Source of the DNA: Caldicellulosiruptor owensensis OL
Lineage (GTDB): Bacteria > Bacillota > Thermoanaerobacteria > Caldicellulosiruptorales > Caldicellulosiruptoraceae
Assembly (NCBI RefSeq): GCF_000166335.1
Contig: NC_014657.1
Span: 1,294,501 to 1,358,500, forward strand
Direction: 5' to 3'
Length of the DNA: 64,000 bases
A program made the translations under genes and the position numbers. The notes under the pieces were generated by a model. The model worked only from the letters and a program-made list of their open reading frames with translations, was not told the DNA's origin and did no database searches. Of the stretch, positions 19,865 through 28,923 are shown piece by piece. Position 1 is the stretch's first letter; every line of letters starts with the position of its first letter.

Positions 19865-22038
19865 GGTATTGCCTCCTGATATATTCTCTCCACCTCTTTT
19901 AAGTCTAAATGAATATCTTTATCATTTATTTTACCATTTATCACAAACTCACCTGTTACTCTTCCTACCACAGTAAACTCAATATCTTCTAATATGTCCT
20001 GTATTTCTTTTAAATTACCTTCTTTAAATGTAACCACAAACCTTCCCGGTGTCTCGCTGAAAAGATAAAAATCTTCTCTTAGCTCTGTTTTTATTTGCAA
20101 TTCAGCACCCTTTGAACCTCTTATTGCACTTTCTATAAGAGCAATTGCAAAACCTCCATCTGAAATATCATGAACAGAGTTGAAAAGACCCTTGTTGATA
20201 CATTCTAAAACCTTGTCACATACCTTTTTATGAAGCTTTAAATCGAGTTTTGGCACCCTACCAGAAACTATTCCATGATAAAAACTTAGATATTCACTTG
20301 CTCCAATATCATCTGAGGTTTTTCCAATAACTGCAACCAAATCACCTTCATTTTTGAAAGAAATGTCAACCGCTTTTTCGATATCGTCAATTCTACCTAT
20401 CATTCCAATTACAGGTGTAGGATAAATAGCCCCTTCTTCTGACTGGTTGTAGAACGATACATTTCCGCCAGTTACAGGAGTTTCGAAATGCTCACATGCA
20501 ACTTTCATTCCTTCAATTGTCTTAACAAACTGGTAATAAATTTCCGGATAGTGCGGATTTCCAAAGTTAAGTCCATCTGTGATTGCAAGCGGTTTTGCTC
20601 CCACAGCCACGATATTTCTATAACTTTCTGCCAACACAAGTTGAACTCCTTCGTACGGATTTAAATAACAATATCTACCGTTGCTATCTATTGTGACAGC
20701 AATTCCTTTCTTTGTTCCTTTTATTCTCAAAAGACTTGCATCATGACCTGGTCTTATGACAGTATCTGTTCTGACCATATGGTCATACTGTCGGTAGATA
20801 TACTCTTTGCTTGCAAGGTTAGGATTTGAAATCATCTTGCAAATAACCTCATTCAGATCATTTGGTTGCGGAATTGAATATATATCAAATTTTTCAGCTT
20901 CTTTTATTATCGCTGGCTCTTTTACCTCTCTGACATAGACTGGTGCATGAGCAAGTGCCTTCGCAGGAACCTCTGCTAAGACCTTGCCATTGTCAAGAAC
21001 TCTGAGCATACCATCATCTGTTACTCTCCCTATCTTTACTGCATGAAGCCCCCACTTCTCGAATATTCTATATACTTCTTCTTCTCTTTCTTTTTTAACT
21101 ATGATAAGCATCCTTTCTTGGGACTCTGAAAGCATAACTTCAATTGGATTCATACCCTCTTCTCTTTTTGGAACAAGTGCTACATCTATTTCGATGCCTG
21201 TTCCTGCTCTTGCAGCTGTTTCACACGTTGAAGAAGTAAGCCCTGCTGCACCCATGTCCTGAATACCAACAACTGCATCAGTCTGAAAAAGCTCTAAACA
21301 CGCTTCTAAAAGGAGTTTTTCCATAAATGGGTCTCCAACCTGCACAGCAGACCTTTTTTCTTCTGACTCAGCTGTAAGATCTGTTGAAGCAAATGTAGCA
21401 CCACCCATTCCATCTCTGCCAGTGGTATGCCCAACATAAAACACAGAATTGTCTACTCCCTGGGCAACCCCTTTGAAAATTTTATTTTTCTTCATAATAC
21501 CTACACACATAACATTGACCAAGATATTGTTCTTGTAAACAGGGTCAAACGTGGTCTCACCACCTACAGTGGGAATACCTACACAGTTGCCATATCCTGC
21601 AATACCAGATACAACACCTTCAAACAAATACTTTGTTCTGCTGTCGTCAAGTTTTCCAAATTTAAGAGAATCCAAAAGAGCTATTGGTCTTGCACCCATT
21701 GTAAATATATCTCGTATTATCCCGCCAACTCCTGTTGCTGCACCTTCATACGGTTCTACTGCTGATGGGTGATTGTGACTCTCTACTTTAAAACACACTG
21801 CATATCCATCACCAATGTCAACAATTCCTGCATTTTCCCCTGGCCCTTGAAGTATATGTTCACCTTTTGTAGGAAGATTCTTTAAAAATGCTTTTGAGTT
21901 TTTGTACCCACAATGCTCAGACCACATAACCCCAAATAGGTTAAGCTCGAGCTCATTTGGTTCTCTACCCAGAATTTCCACAATCATTTTATACTCATCA
22001 TATGACAGGCCCACTTCTTCATAAAGATGTTTATTCAA
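19846..22038 (-). CDS. purL: Phosphoribosylformylglycinamidine synthase subunit PurL (small type)
   Basis: The 730-residue catalytic subunit makes FGAM from FGAR, ATP and ammonia in step 4. It is the short form that needs separate PurS and PurQ, both encoded directly upstream. Typical segments are WSEHCGYKNSK, FKVESHNHPSA and GVGGIIRDIFTMGARP, followed by GLTSSTCETAARAGTG and a second PurM-like half with DGLNFGNP. The start codon is a TTG just behind a GAGGTGAGAGG site, 6 nt after purQ. Confidence 0.97.
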   Translation of the reverse strand: MNKHLYEEVGLSYDEYKMIVEILGREPNELELNLFGVMWSEHCGYKNSKAFLKNLPTKGEHILQGPGENAGIVDIGDGYAVCFKVESHNHPSAVEPYEGAATGVGGIIRDIFTMGARPIALLDSLKFGKLDDSRTKYLFEGVVSGIAGYGNCVGIPTVGGETTFDPVYKNNILVNVMCVGIMKKNKIFKGVAQGVDNSVFYVGHTTGRDGMGGATFASTDLTAESEEKRSAVQVGDPFMEKLLLEACLELFQTDAVVGIQDMGAAGLTSSTCETAARAGTGIEIDVALVPKREEGMNPIEVMLSESQERMLIIVKKEREEEVYRIFEKWGLHAVKIGRVTDDGMLRVLDNGKVLAEVPAKALAHAPVYVREVKEPAIIKEAEKFDIYSIPQPNDLNEVICKMISNPNLASKEYIYRQYDHMVRTDTVIRPGHDASLLRIKGTKKGIAVTIDSNGRYCYLNPYEGVQLVLAESYRNIVAVGAKPLAITDGLNFGNPHYPEIYYQFVKTIEGMKVACEHFETPVTGGNVSFYNQSEEGAIYPTPVIGMIGRIDDIEKAVDISFKNEGDLVAVIGKTSDDIGASEYLSFYHGIVSGRVPKLDLKLHKKVCDKVLECINKGLFNSVHDISDGGFAIALIESAIRGSKGAELQIKTELREDFYLFSETPGRFVVTFKEGNLKEIQDILEDIEFTVVGRVTGEFVINGKINDKDIHLDLKEVERIYQEAIPCALKS

Positions 22039-22044
22039 AACCTC

Positions 22045-22743
22045 TCACCTCGACTTCAAATAATTGACAATACTTAAAAATACTCTTTTTCCATCTTCAC
22101 AACCAAGGATTTTCTCACTGCTTCTTTCAGGATGGGGCATCAGTCCAAAAATATTTTTCTCCTTGTTACACACACCTGCTATACTTAGAATAGAACCATT
22201 AGGATTTGTTTCATCATTGACGTTGCCATATTTGTCACAATACTGCAAAACAATCTGCTGATTTTGAATCATTTGTTTTAATGTTTCTTCATCTACAACA
22301 TAGTTACCCTCACCATGGGCAATAGGCAGATTTATTACTTCACCTTTTGTGTAGAGATTAGTAAAAGGAGTGTTTGTATTCACTACCTTTACGTACTGGT
22401 CACTACAGATAAATTTAAGATTTTTATTTCTTATCAGCGCACCTGGCAAAAGATGACTTTCAGTTAGAATCTGAAACCCGTTACATATCCCTATCACAAG
22501 TCCTCCATTGTGCGCAAATTCCTCTATTCTTGGCATTACTTTTGAAAATCTTGCTATTGCTCCAGCTCTCAAATAATCCCCATACGAAAATCCGCCAGGC
22601 AAGATTATACAATCAAATCCCGTTAATTTTTCATCATAGTCGTGCCAAATATACTCGACGTCTTCATTTATTACATCTTTAATAACATGAAAACAATCAC
22701 TGTCACAGTTAGAGCCTGGAAATACTACCACACCAAACTTCAT
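22045..22743 (-). CDS. purQ: Phosphoribosylformylglycinamidine synthase subunit PurQ
   Basis: This 232-residue class I glutamine amidotransferase supplies ammonia to PurL. The nucleophile Cys87 lies in [11 protein letters not shown]. The catalytic His/Glu pair lies in [10 protein letters not shown] near the C-terminus, and an oxyanion region [15 protein letters not shown] is present. It sits between purS and purL with gaps of 3 and 6 nt, the standard Bacillota order. Confidence 0.97.
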   Translation of the reverse strand: MKFGVVVFPGSNCDSDCFHVIKDVINEDVEYIWHDYDEKLTGFDCIILPGGFSYGDYLRAGAIARFSKVMPRIEEFAHNGGLVIGICNGFQILTESHLLPGALIRNKNLKFICSDQYVKVVNTNTPFTNLYTKGEVINLPIAHGEGNYVVDEETLKQMIQNQQIVLQYCDKYGNVNDETNPNGSILSIAGVCNKEKNIFGLMPHPERSSEKILGCEDGKRVFLSIVNYLKSR

Positions 22744-22746
22744 CTC

Positions 22747-22995
22747 TTATTCCTCCGAAATTTTAAACTTGTATTCTTCCATGACAGGATTGCATAAAAG
22801 CTTTTCACACATGAGTTTTACCTGTTCTTTTGCTTTTTCAATATCATTCTCGTTAAGATACACCACAATATATTTTCCCATTCTAACCTTCTCTACACTG
22901 TCAAATCCTAAACTTTTTAAAGAATTTAACACAGCAATTCCTGGAGGATCCGAAATAGATTTCTTTAAATATACATATATCTCTGCTTTGAGCAT
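22747..22995 (-). CDS. purS: Phosphoribosylformylglycinamidine synthase subunit PurS
   Basis: This 82-residue protein bridges PurL and PurQ in the three-subunit FGAM synthase. It begins MLKAEIYVYLKKSISDPPG and has the family pattern of a beta strand, DP-G, then SLKSLGFDSVEKVRMGKY. It lies 3 nt from both purC and purQ. Confidence 0.95.
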   Translation of the reverse strand: MLKAEIYVYLKKSISDPPGIAVLNSLKSLGFDSVEKVRMGKYIVVYLNENDIEKAKEQVKLMCEKLLCNPVMEEYKFKISEE

Positions 22996-22998
22996 TTT

Positions 22999-23751
22999 TT
23001 ACTCTCCTTTCAATTCTGAATTAAATTTATTCACTTTTTTGTCAAGGCCAAGTCTTCTCAATATTTCCATGTATGCTTCTTCTACATTTCCAAGATCTCT
23101 TCTAAATCTATCCTTATCAAGCTTTTCTTTAGTTGCAACATCCCAAAACCTACAGGTGTCTGGAGAAATCTCGTCAGCCAAGATTATCTCTCCTTTGTAC
23201 CTACCAAATTCAAGTTTGAAATCGATAAGGTCGATGTTAACTTGTTTTAGATAATTTCTGAGCACATCGTTAATTTTAAAAGAATACTCTTCAATCTTTT
23301 TAATCTCATCCTCAGTTGCAAGTTCCAAAGCCAAGATATGGTATTGGTTCACCTGAGGGTCGCGAAGGGCATCGTTCTTGTAACAAAATTCTAAGATGGG
23401 TCTTTTCAAAATCGCTCCTTCTTCAAGTCCAAGTCTTTTACATAGTGAACCTGCAGCTATATTTCTCACAATAACTTCAACTGGAATTATCTGTACTTTC
23501 TTAACAGCTGTCTTTCTCTCATCAATCTGTTCTATAAAATGTGTAGGAATTTTGTTGGACTCTAATATTTTGAAAAAATAGTTTGATACTAAGTTGTTGA
23601 CAATTCCTTTATTGTTAATTATACCTCTTTTTGTGCCGTCAAAAGCTGTCGCATCATCTTTGTATTCAATCACAACAACATCTTGGCAATTAGTTTCATA
23701 AACCTTCTTTGCTTTGCCTTCATACAAAAGTTTTGTAATAACATAATTCAT
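22999..23751 (-). CDS. purC: SAICAR synthetase
   Basis: The 250-residue ligase joins aspartate to CAIR with ATP. It shows [13 protein letters not shown] at the N-terminus and [15 protein letters not shown]. Further signatures are [14 protein letters not shown] and the C-terminal [11 protein letters not shown]. It is the first gene of the purine operon in this window, with GGGAGG upstream of the ATG. No purE, purK or purB is present, although PurE makes its substrate and PurB uses its product, so those genes must be elsewhere. Confidence 0.97.
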   Translation of the reverse strand: MNYVITKLLYEGKAKKVYETNCQDVVVIEYKDDATAFDGTKRGIINNKGIVNNLVSNYFFKILESNKIPTHFIEQIDERKTAVKKVQIIPVEVIVRNIAAGSLCKRLGLEEGAILKRPILEFCYKNDALRDPQVNQYHILALELATEDEIKKIEEYSFKINDVLRNYLKQVNIDLIDFKLEFGRYKGEIILADEISPDTCRFWDVATKEKLDKDRFRRDLGNVEEAYMEILRRLGLDKKVNKFNSELKGE

Positions 23752-23840
23752 CTTAAAAGGCCTCCCGACTACAAATTGGTATAATTTATAAAAGCTTTTT
23801 GAAAAATATAAATGTATATTTATGCAATAGCTCGACTTTT

Positions 23841-23872
23841 AAAGGGGAGCAACATACATGCTCCCCTTTTTT
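23841..23872. terminator. GC-rich hairpin between permease and purC
   Basis: Perfect 10-bp stem AAAGGGGAGC (23841-23850) / GCTCCCCTTT (23860-23869) with a 9-nt loop. It lies just after the permease stop, where a terminator is expected. However, the longer T-run (six T) is on the plus-strand side. On the minus strand the stem is followed only by AAAAG, so termination there may be incomplete and allow read-through into purC. Confidence 0.6.
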
Positions 23873-23875
23873 CCT

Positions 23876-25264
23876 TTAGTGTGCAATAATCATAAATCTC
23901 AATATAAATAGAATGGCAAGGATGTATGTTATTGGATGCACTTCTTTTGCTTTTCCTCTTAAAAGTTTACTCAGAACATAGAATATAATACCTGCTGAAA
24001 TACCGTTTGCAATACTATAAGTAAACGGCATAATTACAATCGTCAAGAAAGCTGGAAGAGCTTCTTCAAAATTGTTAAAATCAATCTTTTTAATAGAACT
24101 TATCATCATAACACCAACAGCAATTAAAGCTGGAGCAGTTGCCTGGGAAGGTACAAGCCCTATAAATGGTGCAATCACCAATGCAAGGATAAATAAAATA
24201 CCTGTAACCAATGATGTAAGACCTGTTCTTCCACCTTCTTCTATACCGGCTGCACTTTCAATATAGGTTGTGACAGTAGATGTACCAAAGATGGCACCAA
24301 CAATCGTAGCAACTGCGTCAGACATTAATGCCCTGTTCATATTTGGAATATCTCCTTTTTCATCAAGCATCCCGGCCTTATCAGCAAGACCTACAAATGT
24401 ACCAATACTATCAAACATATCTATGAGAGTAAAGGTCAATATCACCGCAAAAAGACTAAGAAGAATCGCACCTAAACTGCCTCCTTGCCCATGTGCCGCA
24501 AATAAACCTGCAAAATCAAAGTTGAAGGCAGAGATTTTAAATGCTTCCACCGAAAATTTAAACTTCGACAGATCCACAATTTTTAAAGGAAAGCTTATTA
24601 CTGTGGTTATAATTATTCCAATAATAATTGCACCTTTTACTCTTTTTGCAATCAAAATTCCTATAATTAAAAGTCCTATAAGAGCAACAATCGCACCACG
24701 TGAAGATATTATTGCTGAGTTTATATTTGGATCATTAGTTAAAGATTTAAAAGCAGATGTAAAATCACCAAACTTTGGAAGTTTAGAACCAGGGTCTATT
24801 ACTACTATTCCACTGTTTATAAACCCGATAAAAGCTATAAAAAGTCCAATACCTGCTGTCATTGCATGTTTTAAAGATTGGGGAATAGAACGAACTATTG
24901 CTTGTCTGAGTCCAACTGCTGTGATGATAACAAATATAATACCTGATATAAACACTGCTGCTAATGCCTGTTGTGGAGTATATTTCATCTGAAGACATAC
25001 AGTGTAAGTAAAGAAAGCATTAAGTCCCATTCCAGGTGCAAGAGCAAATGGAAGATTAGCATATAATGCCATTATAAGTGTACCAATAGCTGCACCAATA
25101 CATGTCGCAAAAAACACAACATGCTTATCAAGACCAGTTGTGCTAAGAATAGAAGGATTGACAAAGATTATGTACGCCATTGTGATAAATGTGGTAAAAC
25201 CTGCTAATACCTCTGTTTTTACATCAGTGTTTCTTTCTTTGAGCTTAAAAATATTTTCTAACAC
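23876..25264 (-). CDS. Purine permease of the NCS2/AzgA-like family
   Basis: This 462-residue integral membrane protein has many hydrophobic segments along its length. It begins MLENIFKLKERNTDVKTEVL and continues with AGFTTFITMAYIIFVNPSIL, which is characteristic of AzgA/PbuG-type importers of adenine, guanine or hypoxanthine. Other family segments are GMGLNAFFTYTVC and GTSTVTTYIESAAGI. The start is a GTG with GAAAGGTGG upstream. Its position directly before the purine biosynthesis operon supports a purine substrate. The exact base transported cannot be told from sequence alone. Confidence 0.9.
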   Translation of the reverse strand: MLENIFKLKERNTDVKTEVLAGFTTFITMAYIIFVNPSILSTTGLDKHVVFFATCIGAAIGTLIMALYANLPFALAPGMGLNAFFTYTVCLQMKYTPQQALAAVFISGIIFVIITAVGLRQAIVRSIPQSLKHAMTAGIGLFIAFIGFINSGIVVIDPGSKLPKFGDFTSAFKSLTNDPNINSAIISSRGAIVALIGLLIIGILIAKRVKGAIIIGIIITTVISFPLKIVDLSKFKFSVEAFKISAFNFDFAGLFAAHGQGGSLGAILLSLFAVILTFTLIDMFDSIGTFVGLADKAGMLDEKGDIPNMNRALMSDAVATIVGAIFGTSTVTTYIESAAGIEEGGRTGLTSLVTGILFILALVIAPFIGLVPSQATAPALIAVGVMMISSIKKIDFNNFEEALPAFLTIVIMPFTYSIANGISAGIIFYVLSKLLRGKAKEVHPITYILAILFILRFMIIAH

Positions 25265-25282
25265 AATAATACCACCTTTCTT

Positions 25283-25326
25283 CGAACATTTTTAAAATAT
25301 AATATCCGAATGTTTGGTATTTACAA
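25283..25326 (-). promoter_or_regulatory. Permease promoter with PurBox-like inverted repeat
   Basis: On the minus strand TTGTAA (25326-25321) and TATTAT (25304-25299) are 16 nt apart and lie upstream of the permease GTG. An imperfect inverted repeat, CGAACATT (25283-25290) and AATGTTTG (25309-25316), is separated by 18 nt and brackets the -10 region. PurR operators of Bacillus contain paired CGAAC-type boxes in this arrangement and spacing. The second arm deviates, so binding by PurR is only a hypothesis. Confidence 0.45.
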
Positions 25327-25420
25327 GTACATATTATCAAAGCAATAAGCTTTGTGTCAATAATTAATTGTGAACAAAATTAAAGTATTTCAAGATAATA
25401 TTCGGAACTACAATATACAA

Positions 25421-25463
25421 AAAAACAGGTCACATTTCTCTATTTAAAAAATGTGACCTGTTT
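25421..25463 (-). terminator. Terminator after htrA
   Basis: Perfect 15-bp stem AAACAGGTCACATTT (25423-25437) / AAATGTGACCTGTTT (25449-25463). It has an 11-nt loop and a T-tract on the minus strand beyond 25423. It lies 20 nt downstream of the protease stop. Confidence 0.9.
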
Positions 25464-25483
25464 AAATCTTTTTAAAATTAACA

Positions 25484-26713
25484 TTAGTCTTTATTAGTTG
25501 TATCAATTGGAGTTCCCAGAGTTACTTTAAAGTCCTTTGTCTGACCATCCCGCAGAACTCTTATGGTTATTACATCACCAATTTTATGATTAGAAAGTAT
25601 AGATTGAATATCCGAAAAGGTGGTAACCTTTTTCCCGTCTATTTGCAAGATTATATCTCCTTCTTTTAGACCAGCTTTCGCTGCACCTGTACCTGGATAA
25701 ACCCTTGAAATATACATTCCCATTACATTACCGGTTCTATCATAATACTCCATCACAGATATACCTATAGTTGGTCTTAAAACTTTTTTGTATTTCATCA
25801 AATCATTTATAATTGGTTTTACATAGTTTATTGGAATAGCAAATCCCATTCCTTCAACGCCCGTTTGAGAAATCTTCGCTGTGTTGATACCAATTACCTG
25901 GCCACTACTGTCTACGAGTGCTCCTCCACTGTTACCTGGATTTATTGCTGCATCAGTTTGAATTAGAGGAATCTGAATGCCATTCCCCATATCAAGCTTC
26001 CTATTTACTGCACTTACAACACCAAATGTAACTGTCCCAGCAAACTCTTGTCCCAAAGGATTACCAATTGCAATAACAAACTCTCCTACTTTTACCTTAG
26101 AGGAATCACCAAGAGGAGCGACAGCCTTTACATATTTCGGATCAATTTTTAAAAGCGCTATATCACTCAAAGCGTCTGTACCAACAATTGTAGCTGGAAC
26201 TTCTTTTTCGCCTGATAAAATCACGGACACAGATTTTGCACCCGAAACAACATGGTTATTTGTTACAATATAACCATCTTTACTAATTATGACACCAGAG
26301 CCCTCACCTATTGTGATTTCCTGTTCTTCATCAGTCCACCAGTTATAAGCTGTTCCTTTATTTTTAATACCCACAACAGCTGGACCAACTTTTTGCGCAA
26401 CATCTGTCACAAAAGAACTGTTACCTGAATTCAGGACAACTGTTTTTGTCAGTGGTTCTGCATTGCTCGAGCTATTCAAGTTTAGGCTATTTAGTGTTGA
26501 ATTTGCATCATTTTTGAAATTATTGAAGTTTATTTCAAAATAACCAATGAAAAACATTGAAACTAACAATGCACCAATTATGCCACCTATAAGTCCTGCA
26601 ACTAAATATTCTTTTATAGATTTTTTCTTTCTAATTGTTTTGGGAATCTCAAAATTAATAGGACTGTAAGATGGTTGATAGTTTGGAGATTCAAAATCAA
26701 ATTTATCCATCAT
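25484..26713 (-). CDS. HtrA/DegP-type membrane-anchored serine protease with PDZ domain
   Basis: The 409-residue protein has a cytoplasmic tail of about 35 residues, one transmembrane segment (LVAGLIGGIIGALLVSMFF), and a linker. A trypsin-like domain follows, with the triad His in VTNNHVVSG, Asp in ALSDIALLKID and Ser in NPGNSGGALVD. A C-terminal PDZ domain contains GAAKAGLKEGDIILQIDGKKV. Such proteases degrade misfolded exported proteins. I choose ATG 26713 (MMDKFDFES) because GAGAGGTGAACAAAGG precedes it. An upstream in-frame GTG would include that site in the coding region. It lies downstream of a two-component system, an arrangement also known for stress-regulated HtrA proteins. Confidence 0.94.
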   Translation of the reverse strand: MMDKFDFESPNYQPSYSPINFEIPKTIRKKKSIKEYLVAGLIGGIIGALLVSMFFIGYFEINFNNFKNDANSTLNSLNLNSSSNAEPLTKTVVLNSGNSSFVTDVAQKVGPAVVGIKNKGTAYNWWTDEEQEITIGEGSGVIISKDGYIVTNNHVVSGAKSVSVILSGEKEVPATIVGTDALSDIALLKIDPKYVKAVAPLGDSSKVKVGEFVIAIGNPLGQEFAGTVTFGVVSAVNRKLDMGNGIQIPLIQTDAAINPGNSGGALVDSSGQVIGINTAKISQTGVEGMGFAIPINYVKPIINDLMKYKKVLRPTIGISVMEYYDRTGNVMGMYISRVYPGTGAAKAGLKEGDIILQIDGKKVTTFSDIQSILSNHKIGDVITIRVLRDGQTKDFKVTLGTPIDTTNKD

Positions 26714-26806
26714 CCTTTGTTCACCTCTCACTTTATCTTTTTCACTTATAATTTTATCTCTTGTTTTTGAAAAAATTATTAACGAACTGTTAACAATTAA
26801 TAAAAA

Positions 26807-28219
26807 TTATTTTAAATCAAGTGTAAATATAAATTTAGACCCAATACCTTCTTCACTTTCAACCCAGATATTCTGTTTGTGAAGTTTTATAATTTCTTTT
26901 ACAATTGAAAGTCCTAATCCAACACCATTTTCAAGGCTTCTGGACTCATCAACTTTATAAAACCTCTCCCAAATAAGTTTTTGTAGCTTCTCTGGAATAC
27001 CCACCCCTGTATCTTGTATGGTTATATATGCTTTGCCATTTGCTACTTCACTATATATATATATCTTCCCTCCAACTTTGTTGTATTTTATAGCATTGTC
27101 AAGAAGATTGTGAATAACCCTGCTTATCAAATCTCTATCAGCCTTAACAACAAGTTCTTCATCCACCTGAACATCTATATCTATATTTTTTTCTTCTATC
27201 CGTTTCTCAAACTTAATAAGCTCTTCAGCAATCACAGAATAAATCTTAAATTCGCTCAAATTAAGATTTATTTTTCCCCATTCAAGTCGAGACAATTCTA
27301 AAAGCTGGTTAATCAAGTTGTTAAGCTTTATAACTTCCTCTTTTACAAGAGTTAGATAAAAATCTCTTTTCTCATCTGGAATAGTTTTATCTAATATACC
27401 TTCCACAAAACCTCTTATCGAAGTAAGAGGAGACCTAAGTTCATGGGAAACATTAGAAATAAAACTCTTTCGCATTGTTTCTAAATTTTCTAATTTTTCA
27501 GTCATATAATTAAAAGATGAGACAAGTTCACTAATTTCGTCATCACTATTGTTCGAAATAGGAATTTTTTGCGAAAAATCACCTTCAGCTATCTTTCTTG
27601 AAGCCTGTGCAAGCTTTTTAATGGGAGTAATAATCCTTTGAGTCAGTGCATATGTTATTATCAAAACAACTAATACCTCAAACAATGTAATTAACCAAAT
27701 TATTCTATTATACATCTTTAATGTCTGCCTTATTTCATCGGTCGAGGTGATAAGAAGCAGTCCTGACACAACATGATTGTTTATCACTACCGGATACCCT
27801 ATAACCAAATACTCTCTTTTTATTATATCACCTATAAGAAGCTTTTTTACAGCAATTTCTCCTCCGAATACCTTATCTCTTATCTTTCTTAAATTTAAAT
27901 CATCTATATACACCTGTTCATCTGAGTTTAATATTACATTTGCATTTTTGTTTATCAGTAGAATTGAAGCATTCAGATAATCACGCAAAAATCTAATTTC
28001 AAACCGCAGTCTATCTTGCTCTAGAAACCCTGTTATATACCAAAGTGCAAGTCCTGTTGCTATCTTTTCAGCTTCCCTGACAAGCTGGGTTTGTTTTTGA
28101 GAAATAAAATAGTTTTCAGTCAGGTTATTGAGTACTGTGCCAAAAATTAAAAAACCAACTGCAATGATTATGGCATATATTATCACAAACTTAAAATATA
28201 TAGATTTCAATTTTTTCAC
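26807..28219 (-). CDS. Sensor histidine kinase
   Basis: The 470-residue membrane sensor has a first membrane segment at about 10-30, an extracytoplasmic region to about 165, and a second segment (LITLFEVLVVLIITYAL). A HAMP linker (PIKKLAQASRKIAEGDFSQ) follows. The HisKA domain has the phospho-acceptor His in ISNVSHELRSPLTSI. The ATPase domain has N-box HNLLDNAIKYN and G-boxes DTGVGIPE and GVGLGLSIVK. It is 14 nt after its cognate response-regulator gene and 93 nt before htrA, so the system may control envelope stress. The signal is unknown. Confidence 0.93.
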   Translation of the reverse strand: MKKLKSIYFKFVIIYAIIIAVGFLIFGTVLNNLTENYFISQKQTQLVREAEKIATGLALWYITGFLEQDRLRFEIRFLRDYLNASILLINKNANVILNSDEQVYIDDLNLRKIRDKVFGGEIAVKKLLIGDIIKREYLVIGYPVVINNHVVSGLLLITSTDEIRQTLKMYNRIIWLITLFEVLVVLIITYALTQRIITPIKKLAQASRKIAEGDFSQKIPISNNSDDEISELVSSFNYMTEKLENLETMRKSFISNVSHELRSPLTSIRGFVEGILDKTIPDEKRDFYLTLVKEEVIKLNNLINQLLELSRLEWGKINLNLSEFKIYSVIAEELIKFEKRIEEKNIDIDVQVDEELVVKADRDLISRVIHNLLDNAIKYNKVGGKIYIYSEVANGKAYITIQDTGVGIPEKLQKLIWERFYKVDESRSLENGVGLGLSIVKEIIKLHKQNIWVESEEGIGSKFIFTLDLK

Positions 28220-28233
28220 TTCCTTGGTGGCAA

Positions 28234-28905
28234 TTAAATTTCAAACTTATAACCTACACCCCATACAGTCTTTATTTTCCAAGGATATTTATCTTTTTCA
28301 ATCTTTTCTCTTATCCTTTTAATGTGTACATCAACTGTTCGAGTGTCACCAACAAAGTTGTAACCCCATATATGGTCAAGAAGTTGTTCACGGGTGAATA
28401 CCTTGTTAGGATGTGACGCTAAAAAATACAAAAGCTCTATCTCTTTCGGTGGCATATCTATTACTTTATCTTCAAGTTTCACTTCATATGTAGTGAGATT
28501 TACTGTCAGATTTGGATATACCACAACCTTTTCATCATTGACTTCACCCTGTGTTCTTCTCAGCACTGCTTTTATACGTGCAATTAGCTCTTTAGGATCA
28601 AACGGTTTTACAATATAGTCATCTGCTCCTAACTCTAATCCAAGTACCTTATCAAACGTCTCTCCTTTAGCAGTGAGCATTATAATTGGAATGTTACTAA
28701 TCTTTCTGAGTTCTCTACAAACATCATATCCATCTTTTTTGGGTAACATAATGTCCAGTATTACAAGGTCGGGCATTTCATTTTTGAAAACAGAAATTCC
28801 ATCCATACCATTGTGAGCAACTACCACTTCAAACCCTTCTTTTTCTAAGTAGAGTTTTATTACTTCACATATCTTTACATCATCATCAATGACAAGAATT
28901 TTCAT
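28234..28905 (-). CDS. OmpR-family response regulator
   Basis: The 223-residue regulator has a receiver domain (1-120) with the acidic pair DDD near residue 9. The phospho-acceptor Asp51 lies in LVILDIMLPKKDGYD and the conserved Lys in DDYIVKPFDP. A winged-helix DNA-binding domain (about 128-223) ends with TRTVDVHIKRIREKIE and VWGVGYKFEI. It is paired with the following kinase gene. The ATG is at 28905. Confidence 0.94.
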   Translation of the reverse strand: MKILVIDDDVKICEVIKLYLEKEGFEVVVAHNGMDGISVFKNEMPDLVILDIMLPKKDGYDVCRELRKISNIPIIMLTAKGETFDKVLGLELGADDYIVKPFDPKELIARIKAVLRRTQGEVNDEKVVVYPNLTVNLTTYEVKLEDKVIDMPPKEIELLYFLASHPNKVFTREQLLDHIWGYNFVGDTRTVDVHIKRIREKIEKDKYPWKIKTVWGVGYKFEI

Positions 28906-28923
28906 CCTCTTTCTACCTCTCCT

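Noticed and set aside
23752..23840. Purine riboswitch upstream of purC
   Set aside because: Neither the conserved junction and loop sequences nor the expected three-way stem of the purine aptamer are visible.
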